From: Chionoecetes opilio
Taxonomy: Eukaryota > Arthropoda > Malacostraca > Decapoda > Majidae
Length of the DNA stretch: 64,000 nt
Assembly: GCA_016584305.1 (NCBI GenBank)
Contig: JACEEZ010016177.1
Location: 301,001 to 365,000 of the forward strand
Reading direction: 5' to 3'
The position numbers and the translations under genes were made by a program. A model generated the notes under the pieces. That model was not told the origin of the DNA and did not search any database. It saw nothing but the letters and a program-made list of their open reading frames with translations. Positions 30,860 to 41,500 of this stretch are shown here, one piece after another (within the stretch, counting starts at the first letter, position 1; each line of letters starts with the position of its first letter).

Positions 30860-32440
30860 CTCAGAGCCGTAGTGTTCTACCGCTGCAGCCGGTCCCAGCG
30901 TCCCTAAACTGTAGGTTCACTTGGTCCAGTAATGAGTTTGTGGGTGCTCTACATAGCGAAGTGTAACCCGGCACTGGTGGTTCATCAGGGACTGTCCACA
31001 GGTATTCGTCCAGTTGGGATTTTAACTTCTCTACGGAGCAGCCGGTGATGTCTCGGATGTTTCTTGGGAGGCTGTTGAAGGCTCTTGGGCCACTGTAGGG
31101 TAGGCTGGCTGATAGAAGAGTCTTGATTCTTGCCGGGGCTTGAGTTGGTGGGGCTTTCCTGAAGCATTTCCTACCTGCCCTCTCATTTATGTAAGCATCC
31201 ACTTTGTTGATGTTGGAGGGGTTGGGTACTTTTTCTTCTAGGATCTTCCAGATGTATAGGGTGGAATGTCTCTCTGCGTCGTTGCTGGGAATATAGTCCT
31301 AGTCTTTTTAGTCTTTCCCACTAGGAGAGTTCTTTCATCCCTCTTATTTGCCTTGTGAATGACCGTTGGACCGACTCAAGGGCCTGGATATCCATAGCCT
31401 TGTGGGGAGACCATAGTTGACTGCTGTAATCCAGGATGGGCTGGACTAGTGCTCTCCATAGAGTCATCATACACTCTTTTTCCCGGGAGTAGAAGGTTCT
31501 AAGTATCCACCCTGCAATCCTTCTGGCTTTCTTGAGGGTCTCTTCGATGTGGCGTTGGAAGGTGCCATCAACATTGAGGTGAATGCCCAGACATTTTACA
31601 TGTGGGCTAGTGGTTATCACTTGTTTCTCGCTTGACAGGAGGGAGGTGTCGTTGAGGATCTCTTGATTTGTACCACTCCTGAGCAGTTGGAATTTTTCAC
31701 CATTGAATAGCATGTTGTTCATTTTGGCCCATTCATAGATTTTGTCGAGATCCTCTTGAAGAAGGCTGATGTCTTCTCTGGCTCCAATGCTTTTACATAT
31801 GTTGGTGTCATCGGCGAAAGAGGCCGTTGTTGAGTGGGTCACTTTTGTGTCTATGTCCCCTATCATGATGAGGAAGAGTAAAGGTCCTAGTACAGACCCT
31901 TGGGGGACACCGCTCACCACACTGTGTTCCTCTGAAATGGCTCCATTTGCCGTCACTGACTGCGTTCTTTCAGTGAGGAAGTCGTATAGCCATAAACCCA
32001 CTTTTCCTGCTATTCCAAGGTCCTTGATCTTATGTATGAGGATGCCATGGTCCACCTTGTCAAAGGCCTTTGCAAAATCCAGGAATACCGTGTCGACTTT
32101 TTTACCTTCTGCGAGGTGGTGGAGGAGTTTGTGGTGGTATGCCAGGAGCTGTGATAAGCAGGATCTGCCTTAACGGAATCCATGCTGGCCAATGTTAAGA
32201 ATATTTCTTTCTTCCATGAAGGCATAAATCCTGTTTCGGATGATTTTTTCAAACACTTTCACCATGTGTGAGGTGAGTGCTATGGGTCTGTAGTTTTTTG
32301 CTGAGCCCTTGGGTCCCCCTTTGTAGATTGGGGTTATTGTTCCTTTCTTTGCCTGGTCAGGCACTTTACCTGTATCCAAATGAGTGACGCCACAGTATGT
32401 GGCGTCAGTAATATCTTCAAATTTTTCATGCAATACTTTT
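30860..32440 (-). pseudogene. 5'-truncated non-LTR retrotransposon (RT ORF)
   Basis: The minus-strand reverse transcriptase reads KKGTITPIYKGGPKGSAKNY and RPIALTSHMVKVFEKII, then GVPQGSVLGPLLFL and the catalytic SFADDTN. These are followed by WAKMNNMLFNGEKFQLLR, KCLGIHLNVDGTFQRHIE and LVQPILDYSSQLWSPHK. A single TAA (32170-32172) interrupts one frame that runs from 32433 to 31321. A TAG at 31321 and a frameshift near 31270 break the C-terminal third, which ends near 30861 (YSGPRAFNSLPRNIRDITG). The endonuclease domain is missing. The group is Jockey/CR1-like; exact clade not decided. Confidence 0.9.
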
Positions 32441-33070
32441 TTGTAATTTATTTTTCATAAAGCGAGGTGCTTTACTGTTTTAAATATGTCACCCCAAGCC
32501 TCGTATATAACCAGGCCCTATTGCCAGGGCGTTACCCTTGCTGCTTCATTCTGCTGAAGGCAGGGCTGCACCCACGAGTTTCTTATTGCAACATTTTCTT
32601 AAATGAATAAATTTATGGGTGGACTATACTGTTATACAGTATATAGGAAGCAGTGGCTTAACAAGGGGTGTAAAAATTGGGGGACACCCGGGGGGGCACC
32701 ACCCTAATTAGATAGGGGAGCACGTGCCCCCCAAGGCCCCCAGCAGTTCCGCCCCTGGGTGGAAGGGTGAAAAAGCCTTGTCATAGTGAATCAGTAGGTA
32801 GCATGAGGCATTGTTAGAAAAACTAGTGTGTGTGAGGCTTTGTAAGTAGAGTGATACAAAGATAAGTGTGTGAGAGCCATTATAAGTAGGAAACAAAAAG
32901 TGTTTTGAGCTTTGCAAAAATACACATGACAAGCCGAACATACTCAAAGGAGCGTTTATTATTACTACTAAAAAAATATTGTTTTCGCATAAAAAAGGTA
33001 TTATATGAACAAAAAGTGACGAATATTTTTGTGAAACCTTAATACTACGGTTTTCTTAATTATTTAATAG
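32441..33070. other. Spacer, no gene recognised
   Basis: AT-rich DNA with a G/C-rich patch at 32675-32760 (GGGGGCACC, GTGCCCCCCAAGGCCCCC) that may be a retroposon end. Ends in a polypyrimidine/AT stretch before an AG at 33069-33070. Confidence 0.5.
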
Positions 33071-33160
33071 GTCAATGACTATAGTTCCTCGCTCCAGCAG
33101 GCAAAGCAAGCAGCGGAAGCCATCTTGGAAGACAGGCTGTGTGTATCTTGCGTGGAATAA
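33071..33160 (+). CDS. Candidate terminal exon, 29 codons plus stop
   Basis: After an acceptor-like TTTAATAG, an open frame reads VNDYSSSLQQAKQAAEAILE and ends at TAA 33158-33160. An AATAAA overlaps the stop (33157-33162). The helical QQAKQAAEAIL composition looks coding, but no partner exon can be assigned. It could also be a retroposed fragment. Confidence 0.25.
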   Translation, partial: VNDYSSSLQQAKQAAEAILEDRLCVSCVE

Positions 33161-33884
33161 AACATTAAAATAACGCGGCCATAGAGTGTATAGGTAAGCC
33201 TTGCTATTACAATATACTTATAAACATCTCCTACACCTATCAACACTACAGGAAGGTTGAAGAGGCGGTAATTAATATGTTTTTATTGATGTTTTGAATC
33301 GACCGTGTTTGTTTGTGTTTCGATTTTTCCGTCAGTCTGAGAGTTTTGTCATTATTCAGTGTTGGGGTGAAGGTCAGGGGGCTGCCACACCCCGCCCCGC
33401 TACCTCACGCCGAGCTGAGACTGTATAGCGCCTTGGTTACAGTTGTGGTGAAGTGTGGTGTCTTAAATCAAGCAATGTTAATCTCGGGCGACTCCCACGC
33501 ACACACACACACACACACATGACGCTTGTGACATACTAACTACTACCACTTCGGTTATAATGGAGGAGAGTTTCACGTTCGCTTTCAGACACACAAGTAC
33601 TTTTTCTTGGCCTACAATAGGTGCTTGTTCTAATGGTGCTAATTTTATTTTGCGCAAACCAAAAAAAAAATAATAATAATAATAATATTTTGTCTCTGAA
33701 AACGAACGTGAAATTCCTCCATTATTACCACTACTACAACTACTACAACTACTACTACTATTACTATTATGCTGTTACTACTATTACAGTCCCTGCTTTA
33801 ACCGTATCTTCCCCGTTCTTTCTTACTTAAAACAGCATACACCACCACCACCTCTTCTGCTTCTATTATTATTATTATTATTAT

Positions 33885-33916
<32 letters not shown>

Positions 33917-33930
33917 CTGCATCGGAGTGG
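33161..33930. other. Spacer with microsatellites; possible Lark 5' region
   Basis: A GC-rich patch (33370-33420), a CA tract (33502-33519), and CTA and ATT trinucleotide tracts (33740-33770, 33865-33910). A 5' UTR exon of the Lark gene must lie upstream of 35346 and could be here, but I cannot place it. Confidence 0.4.
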
Positions 33931-33931
33931 C

Positions 33932-34315
33932 TACCGTCAATAACACTATAGTCGCCACTGCACTAATTCGCCAGACGATTATTACGAATTTAAGCATCAC
34001 TACAGACTTGCATGTGCCATATAGTCGCCACTGCACTAATGTCGCCAGACGATTATTACGAATTTAAGCATCACTACAGACTTGCATGTGCCATATAGTC
34101 GCCACTGCACTAATGTCGCCAGACGATTATTACGAATTTAAGCATCACTACAGACTTGCATGTGCCATATAGTCGCCACTGCACTAATGTCGCCACGATT
34201 ATTACGAATTTAAGCATCACTACAGACTTGCATGTGCCATATAGTCGCCACTGCACTAATGTCGCCACACGATTATTACGAATTTAAGCATCAACTACAG
34301 ACTTGCATGTGTGCG
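33932..34315. repeat. 72-74-bp tandem array derived from a MITE end
   Basis: Five copies contain GTCGCCACTGCACTAATG, GATTATTACGAATTTAAGCA and ACTACAGACTTGCATGTGCC. The order and sequence match the left end of the element at 56948-57428, and the first copy is preceded by GCTACCGTCAATAAC, a diverged terminal repeat. Confidence 0.85.
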
Positions 34316-35110
34316 ACTATATTATGTCGTCCAGTGCACATAGTGTATGATGCGAATCGTAATATAAATGCACATAGTGCAGTGCCGTTTGAATTCGCCA
34401 ACGCCGCGGTTAAAGATACGGCAGACGTACCCCTTGACGCCCTGGATAAAGCCGTGGGTAAATTTTGGTTTCTCAGCATCCTTTTAATATTCTGGCCAAA
34501 CCATTTATTTTTTTTGATAACTTTTGATGTGCATTTGGCTAATATTTAGAACATGACTGTGTATGCATGCAAGTATTTTTCATCTTTCTACTGTTTCTAT
34601 AGGTCAGAACGAATGTGGAAGTAACAATGAAATGTTGTGCAAACATTATTTTTTCATAGGCTAGGCTATGTTAGGTTAGTTTGAAGATTAGGTTAGGTTA
34701 ATGGTTTGATTAGGTCATTATTTGATGCATTTACAATTGGGAGGTTTTTTTCCCGTCAAAACGTTTAAAAAGTGTATTTTTAGAAATTTGTCATCACTTT
34801 TTCGAATTGCAAAAAACACCTTATTTGAGGTTTGCACTGGAAAAAACTATCTCCATTAGGAAAAGCATCACATTGAACGAAAAAATATCGAACTTGTCTG
34901 AAAATCTTGCAACAAACAATCAAAAGTAAATTTTACCGTGCATTTTAATAGGGTCATACCGGATAGTAATTTGGTCGTACAACCGGATATATGACCAAAT
35001 TGCTCTTGGCTGTATAACTGCATATCCGACTAAATTGCTCTTGGCCGGATATCCGGCTAATCTGGATGGCCTGATTCGGATAATAACAATCCCGGCCATC
35101 CAAACCCATT
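34316..35110. other. Spacer with TTAGG-like patch and foldback remnants
   Basis: Several GGTTAG units (34668-34712) and ACTATCTCCATTAGGAAAAG (34845-34864) match parts of the foldback family at 2660-3300. Between 34378 and 34450 a short GC-balanced stretch is open in two frames but has no recognised product. Confidence 0.5.
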
Positions 35111-35321
35111 TTAAACCCCTTCACGCCCAGATCTTTCCTTTGCTATAAAAAAATGTATGTTGTCGAGCCATGAAATTAAGAAAAGTCATTAATATACCAA
35201 ATTAGTTAGTCGAGAAGGATACTAAACAGGTCATATCTATTAAATATTGCTTATATTCACTATAAAATCATCTAATGGCACCCAAATTACAATGGAAATT
35301 ACGTTCTAGGTCTCAAGGGGT
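35111..35321 (+). mobile_element. TTAA-MITE copy abutting the Lark start exon
   Basis: Starts TTAAACCCCTTCACGCCCAG and ends GTCTCAAGGGG with the last TTAA lost. It ends 24 bp before the acceptor-to-exon junction at 35345/35346, so the MITE forms the end of the upstream intron, or of the promoter region if no upstream exon exists. Confidence 0.88.
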
Positions 35322-35357
35322 CTCATAAAGTTGTTTCCCCCGCAGACCCCTTTCACC

Positions 35358-35564
35358 ATGCCCGTCCGAGGGAACACCTTCAAGATCTTTGTGGGGAACC
35401 TGAGTGACCGCAGTGCCGGGCCAGACATCCGGGAGCTGTTCGAGGAGCACGGCACGGTGGTGGAGGCCGACGTGGTCAAGAACTATGGCTTCGTGCACAT
35501 GGAGAAGGAGGACGAGGGGCAGGCGGCCATCGAGGCACTCAACGGCCACTCACTCCACGGCAAG
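35358..35564 (+). CDS. lark: lark exon with start codon and RRM1
   Basis: The acceptor CCCCCGCAG ends at 35345, 12 bp of leader follow, then ATG (context TTCACCATGC) begins 69 codons: MPVRGNTFKIFVGNL, IRELFEEHGTVVEADVVKNY, GFVHMEKEDEG and ALNGHSLHGK. The donor is GTGAGGC at 35565, phase 0. The acceptor implies an untranslated 5' exon upstream. Confidence 0.95.
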
Positions 35565-38500
35565 GTGAGGCGGAGAGCGGGAGTGGAGGTGGATGACTGG
35601 TGTGTGAGGTAGATGACGGTGTGTGAGGTGGAGGACTGCGTGTGTGAGGTAGATGACTGGGTGTGTGAGGTGGATGACTGCGTGTGTGAGGTGGATGACT
35701 GGGTGTGTGAGGTGGAGGACTGGGTGTGTGAGGTGGATGACTGCATGTGTGAGGTAGATGACAGGGAGTGGGTGAGGTGGAGGACTGGGTGTGTGAGGTG
35801 GATGACTGGGTGTGTGAGGTGGAGGACTGGGTGTGTGAGGTGGATGACTGGGTGTGTGAGGTGGATGACAGGGTGTGTGAGGTGGATGACTGGGTGTGAG
35901 GTGGATAACTGGGTGTGTGAGGTGGATGACAGGGTGTGTGAGGTGGATGACTGGGTGTGTGAGGTGGATGACTGGGTGTGAGGTGGATAACTGGGTGTGT
36001 GAGGTGGATGACTGGGTGTGTGAGGTGGATGACTGGGTGTGTGAGGTGGATGACAGGGGTGGGTGAGGTGGATGGACTGGGTGTGTGAGGTAGATGACTG
36101 GGTGTGTGAGGTGGAGGGACAGGGAGTGTGTGAGGTGGAGGACTGGGTGTGTAGGTGGATGACTGGTGTGTGAGGTGGATGACAGGGTGTGGTGAGCGGT
36201 GGAGTGGACTGGGTGTGTGAGGTGGAGACAGGGAGTGGAGGTGAGGACTGGTGTGGAGTGGAACTGGGTGTGTGAGGTGGATGACTGGGTGTGTGAGGTG
36301 GATGACTGGGTGTGTGAGGTGGATGACAGGGTGTGTGAGGTGGATGACAGGGTGTTGTTGAGGTGGATGACTGGGTGTGTGAGGTGGATGACTGGGTGTG
36401 AGGTGGATGACTGGGTTGTCGAGGTGGATGACAAGGGTGGGTAAGGCGGAGGACGGGAGTGGAGGTGGATGAAATGGAGTGTGTGAGGTGGATGACGGGG
36501 TGGAGGTGGATGACTGGGTGTGTGAGATGGATGACTGGGTGTGTGAGGTGGATGACTGGGTGTGTGAGGTGGATGACTGGGTGTGTGAGGTGGATGACTG
36601 GGTGTGTGAGGTGGATGACTGGGTGTGTGAGGTGGATGACTGGGTGTGTGAGGTGGATGACAGGGTGTGTGAGGTGGATGACAGGGTGTGTGAGGTGGAT
36701 GACAGGGTGTGTGAGGTGGATGACTGGGTGTGTGAGGTGGATGACAGGGTGTGTGAGGCGGATGATGACTGGGTGTGTGAGGTGGATGACTGGGTGTGTG
36801 AGGTGGATGACTGGGTGTGTGAGGTGGATGACAGGAGTGGGTGAGGGGAGGATAGGGAGTGGATGTGTTGGATGCTAGATGGATGATGGAAAGGTTAGGA
36901 AGGATGGTGAATGAGTTTTTAGGGGAAGGTGGATGTGTCGGATGATAAATGGATGTACTTGTGTGGTCCTGTTTCCTTATAATTTATATATATATTTTTT
37001 ATTTTCTTTATATTTATGTACACTTTGTCGATATCACCTTTTCTAGTCCATTCCAGGCGTCTATACTTCTATGTGGAAAGTTTAGGCGTCTATACTTCTA
37101 TGTGGAAAGTTTAGGCATCTATACTTCTATGTGGAAAGTTTAGGCGTCTATACTTCTATGTGGAAAGTTTAGGCGTCTATACTTCTATGTGGAAAGTTTA
37201 GGCGTCTATACTTCTATGTGGAAAGTTTAGGCGTCTATACTTCTATGTGGAAAGTTTAGGCGTCTATACTTCTATGTGGAAAGTTTAGGCGTCTATACTT
37301 CTATGTGGAAAGTTTAGGCGTCTATACTTCTATGTGGAAAGTTTAGGCATCTATACTTCTATGTGGAAAGTTTAGGCGTCTATACTTCTATGTGGAAAGT
37401 TTAGGCGTCTATACTTCTTATGTGGAAATTTTAGGCGTCTATACTTCTATGTGGAAAGTTTAGGCGTCTATACTTCTATGTGGAAAGTTTAGGCGTCTAT
37501 ACTTCTATGTGGAAAGTTTAGGCGTCTATACTTCTATGTGGAAAGTTTAGGCGTCTATACTTCTATGTGGAAAGTTTAGGCGTCTATACTTCTATGAGGA
37601 AAGTTTAGGCGTCTATACTTCTATGTGGAAAGCTTAGGCGTCTATACTTCTATGTGGAAAGTTTAGGCGTCTATACTTCTATGTGGAAAGTTTAGGCATC
37701 TATACTTCTATGTGGAAAGTTTAGGCGTCTATACTTCTATGTGGAAAGTTTAGGCGTCTATACTTCTATGTGGAAAGTTTAGGCGTCTATACTTCTATGT
37801 GGAAAGTTTAGGCGTCTATACTTCTATGTGGAAAGTTTAGGCATCTATACTTCTATGTGGAAAGTTTAGGCATCTATACTTCTATGTGGAAAGCTTTACT
37901 CAGTTTTCTTATTCAGGCATCTTTCCTTTTCCTAATTTATCTATTGACTGTAACCCCTTCACGCCCAGATATTTAATTTGCTATAAAAAAATTTGTTCTC
38001 GAGCCATAAAATACGAAAAGTAACTGAATATACCAAATTAGTTAGTGGACAAGGATACTAAACAGGTCATATCTATAAAATATTACTTATAGTCACTAAA
38101 AATCGTCTAATGGTACCAAACTACAATAGAAATTACGTTCTGGGTCTCGAGGGGTTAACACGGACCACATGTAGGTAGATCTCACAGCCTCTTGTAGCTT
38201 CTTTATTTTCTTACGTTCTTAATTTTCATCCGTGTTTCAGCCCATGGTAGTCGAGGCATCCACGGGGGCCAGGAAGGGAGGCAACCAGAAGACAAAGATC
38301 TTTATCGGTAACTTACACAAGGACGCCAAGCTTGAGGAACTGAAGGGCCTGTTTGAGGTGTATGGCAGCGTGGTGGAGAGCGACATCCTCACCAACTATG
38401 CCTTTATTGTGAGTACTTCTAGACCTCTCCCTTATACCTCCTATACTTATACCTTATAGCTGTGTTTTTACCTTGTTGTAGTCTTTAGGTCATGAGCTGT

Positions 38501-41500
38501 TTGTACTTGTGTGGTCTTGTTGCAGTGTTTATATGATTTTATGCCATGTTTTTTTCTGTATGAATTGTTGCTGTCATCTCTGATTTAATAGTTTGTTTTT
38601 AGCTATATAATCTGTGTGTTGTGTTGGTAACTGATAATGAGTGTTGCAGTTTGAGGTATATTATTTGCTTATTGTTCTATGTTTGGGTAGAATTAAGAAT
38701 GGAAATTAAACGTTATCTATGGACTTGACACGAGGTGGGTTAATAGTGTGTGTGTGTGTGTGTGTGTGTGTTTAGGTATATATGTGTGTGTGTGTGTGTT
38801 TAGGTATATGTGTGTGTGTCTGTGTGTGTGTGTTTGGGTATATGTGTGTGTGTGAGAGAGTGAGTTTGTGTCTCCTCATGTGTTTCCTGCCCCCCCCCCC
38901 CCCCCCATGTCTCTGCCCCTCCCCCTATGTTTCCTGCCCCATCCCCTATGTCTCCTGCCCCACCCCCTATGTCTCCTGCCCCTCCCCGTTTCCTGCCCCT
39001 CCCCCCCCCTATGTCTTTCCCAATAACCTTCGTTGCTAGTATGTGCTTATATTTTGTTATGCAGTCCCTTATCTCTCTTATCACACCCTGTCTTGACAAT
39101 GTGGTAGCTGTTTTGATGGGGGGGGGGGGGCTACGGGCTTATCTAGGTGCGTGCCTCCATTGCATCTCCAAATTAATTCTGTATGGTGATATGTAAATAG
39201 GGCCTGAGGATGAAAATGCAGAGGATTGTTGTAGTAGTAGTAGTAGTAGGTAGAGAGAGAGAGAGGAGAAGAGAGAGAGAGAGAGAATCACTTATCAAAC
39301 ACGCACTTAAAAAATATATTAACCACGTCACAATCATAAAAAAATAATATTCACCACAATGGCACAATCTTAAAAAATAATATTCAACCACAATGGCACA
39401 ATCTTAAATAATAATATTAACCACAATGGCACAATCTTAAATAATTCCTATTAACCACAATGGCACAATCCTAAAAAAATAATATTAACCACAACATCAC
39501 AATCATCAATCACCCATTCATCCACCTCCACCCTCACCCTCCACTACAATTTGTAAATAATTATATAACCTATGTACGTACTTCTAAAGGTATGGCAATA
39601 AACTAAACTAAACCTTCATCCTTCTCCCCTTCCAACCACACAGCATCACAATCTTTTATCACCCATTCATCCACTTTCCACCTTCATCCACCCACAGCAC
39701 ATGGATGACGAGGCACAGGCCCAACGAGCAATCCGCGAACTGGACGGATACGAACTACACGGCCTCCGTCTCCGCGTGCAGGAATCCACATCCCGGGTCA
39801 GGCAGCAGGCGGGCATGGGCAACCCGGACATGTGCTACCGCTGTGGGTCGGGGGGGCACTGGTCCAAGGAGTGCCCCCGGGATGGTCGCCTCGGGCCGTC
39901 GCGCTTCCCCGAGGGTGGGGGGCGTGAGAGGGGCAGGGGGTTCGGTAGTCGCTATGACCCCTACCCGCCCCCGCCACCACCCAGCTATGCACGGGAGAGG
40001 ATGATGAGATACAGGGTGAGTGTGGGTGTGGGTGTTTTTCATAGTGTGGGTGTGGGTGTTTTTCATAGTGTGTGTGTGTGGGTGTTTTTCATAGTGTGGG
40101 TGTGTGGGTGTTTTTCATAGTGTGGGTGTGGGTGTTTTTCATAGTGTGGGTGTGAGTGTTTTTCATAGTGTGTGTGTGGGTGTTTTTCATAGTGTGGGTG
40201 TGGGTGTTTTTCATAGTGTGGGTGTGGGTGTTTTTCATAGTGTGGGTGTGAGTGTTTTTCATAGTGTGTGTGTGGGTGTTTTTCATAGTGTGGGTGTGGG
40301 TGTTTTTCATAGTGTGTGTGTGGGTGTTTTTCATAGTGTGGGTGTGGGTGTTTTTCATAGTGTGAGTGTGGGTGTTTTTCATAGTGTGGGTGTGAGTGTT
40401 TTTCATGGTGTGGGTGTGGGTGTTTTTCATAGTGTGGGGTGTGGTGTTTTTCATAGTGTGGTGTGTGAGTGTTTTTCATAGTGTGGGTGTGGGTGTTTTT
40501 CATAGTGTGGGTGTGGGTGTTTTTCATATGTGTGTGGGTGTGGGTGTTTTTCATAGTGTGGTGTGTGTGGTGTTTTTCATAGTGTGGGTGTGGGTGTTTT
40601 TCATAGTGTGGGTGTTTTTCATAGTGTGGTGGTTTTTCATAGTGTGGGTGTTTTTCATAGTGTGGGTGTTTTTCATAGTGTGGGTGTTTTTCATTGTGGG
40701 TGTTTTTCATAGTGTGGTGTTTTTCATAGTGTGGGTGTTTTTCATAGTGTGGGTGTTTTTCATAGTGTGGGTCTGTTTTCATAGTGTGTGTGTTTTCATA
40801 TGTGGTGTTTTTCATAGTGTGTGTGTTTTTCATAGTGTGGGTGTTTTTCATAGTGTGTGTGTTTTTCATAGTGTGGGTGTGGTTTTTCATAGTGTGTGTG
40901 TTTTTCATAGTGTGGGTGTTTTCTAGTGTGGTGTTTTTCATAGTGTGGTGTGTGTTTTCATAGTGTGGGTGTGGGTTTTTCATAGTGGGGTGGGTGTTTT
41001 TCATAGTGTGGGTGTAGTGTTTTTCATAGTGTGGTGTGGGTGTTTTTCATAGTGTGGGTGTGGGTGTTTTTCATAGTGTGGGTGTGAGTGTTTTTCATAG
41101 TGTGTGTGTGTGAGTGTTTTTTCATAGTGTGGGTGTGGTGTTTTTCATAGTGTGTGGGTGTGGTGTTTTCATAGTGTGGGTGTGGGTGTTTTTCATAGTG
41201 GGGTGTGGTGTTTTTCATAGTGTGGGTGTGAGTGTTTTTCATAGTGTGGGTGTGGGTGTTTTTCATAGTGGGTGTGTGGGTGTTTTTCATAGTGTGGGTG
41301 TGAGTGTTTTTCATAGTGTGGTGGGTGTTTTTCATAGTGGTGTGGGTGTTTTTCATAGTGTGGGGTGTTTTTCATAGTTGGGGGGTTTTTTCATAGTGTG
41401 TAGTGTGGGTGTTTTTATTCATGTGGGTGTGGGTGTTTTTCATAGTGTGGGTGTTTTCATAGTGTGGGTGTTTTTCATAGTGTGGTGTGTGGGTGTTTTT

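Noticed and set aside
35550..36878. Heptad-repeat proteins on both strands (CEVDDWV, VRWMTGC, SSTSHTQ)
   Set aside because: A 21-bp minisatellite inside Lark intron 1 keeps every frame open; no start or splice support.
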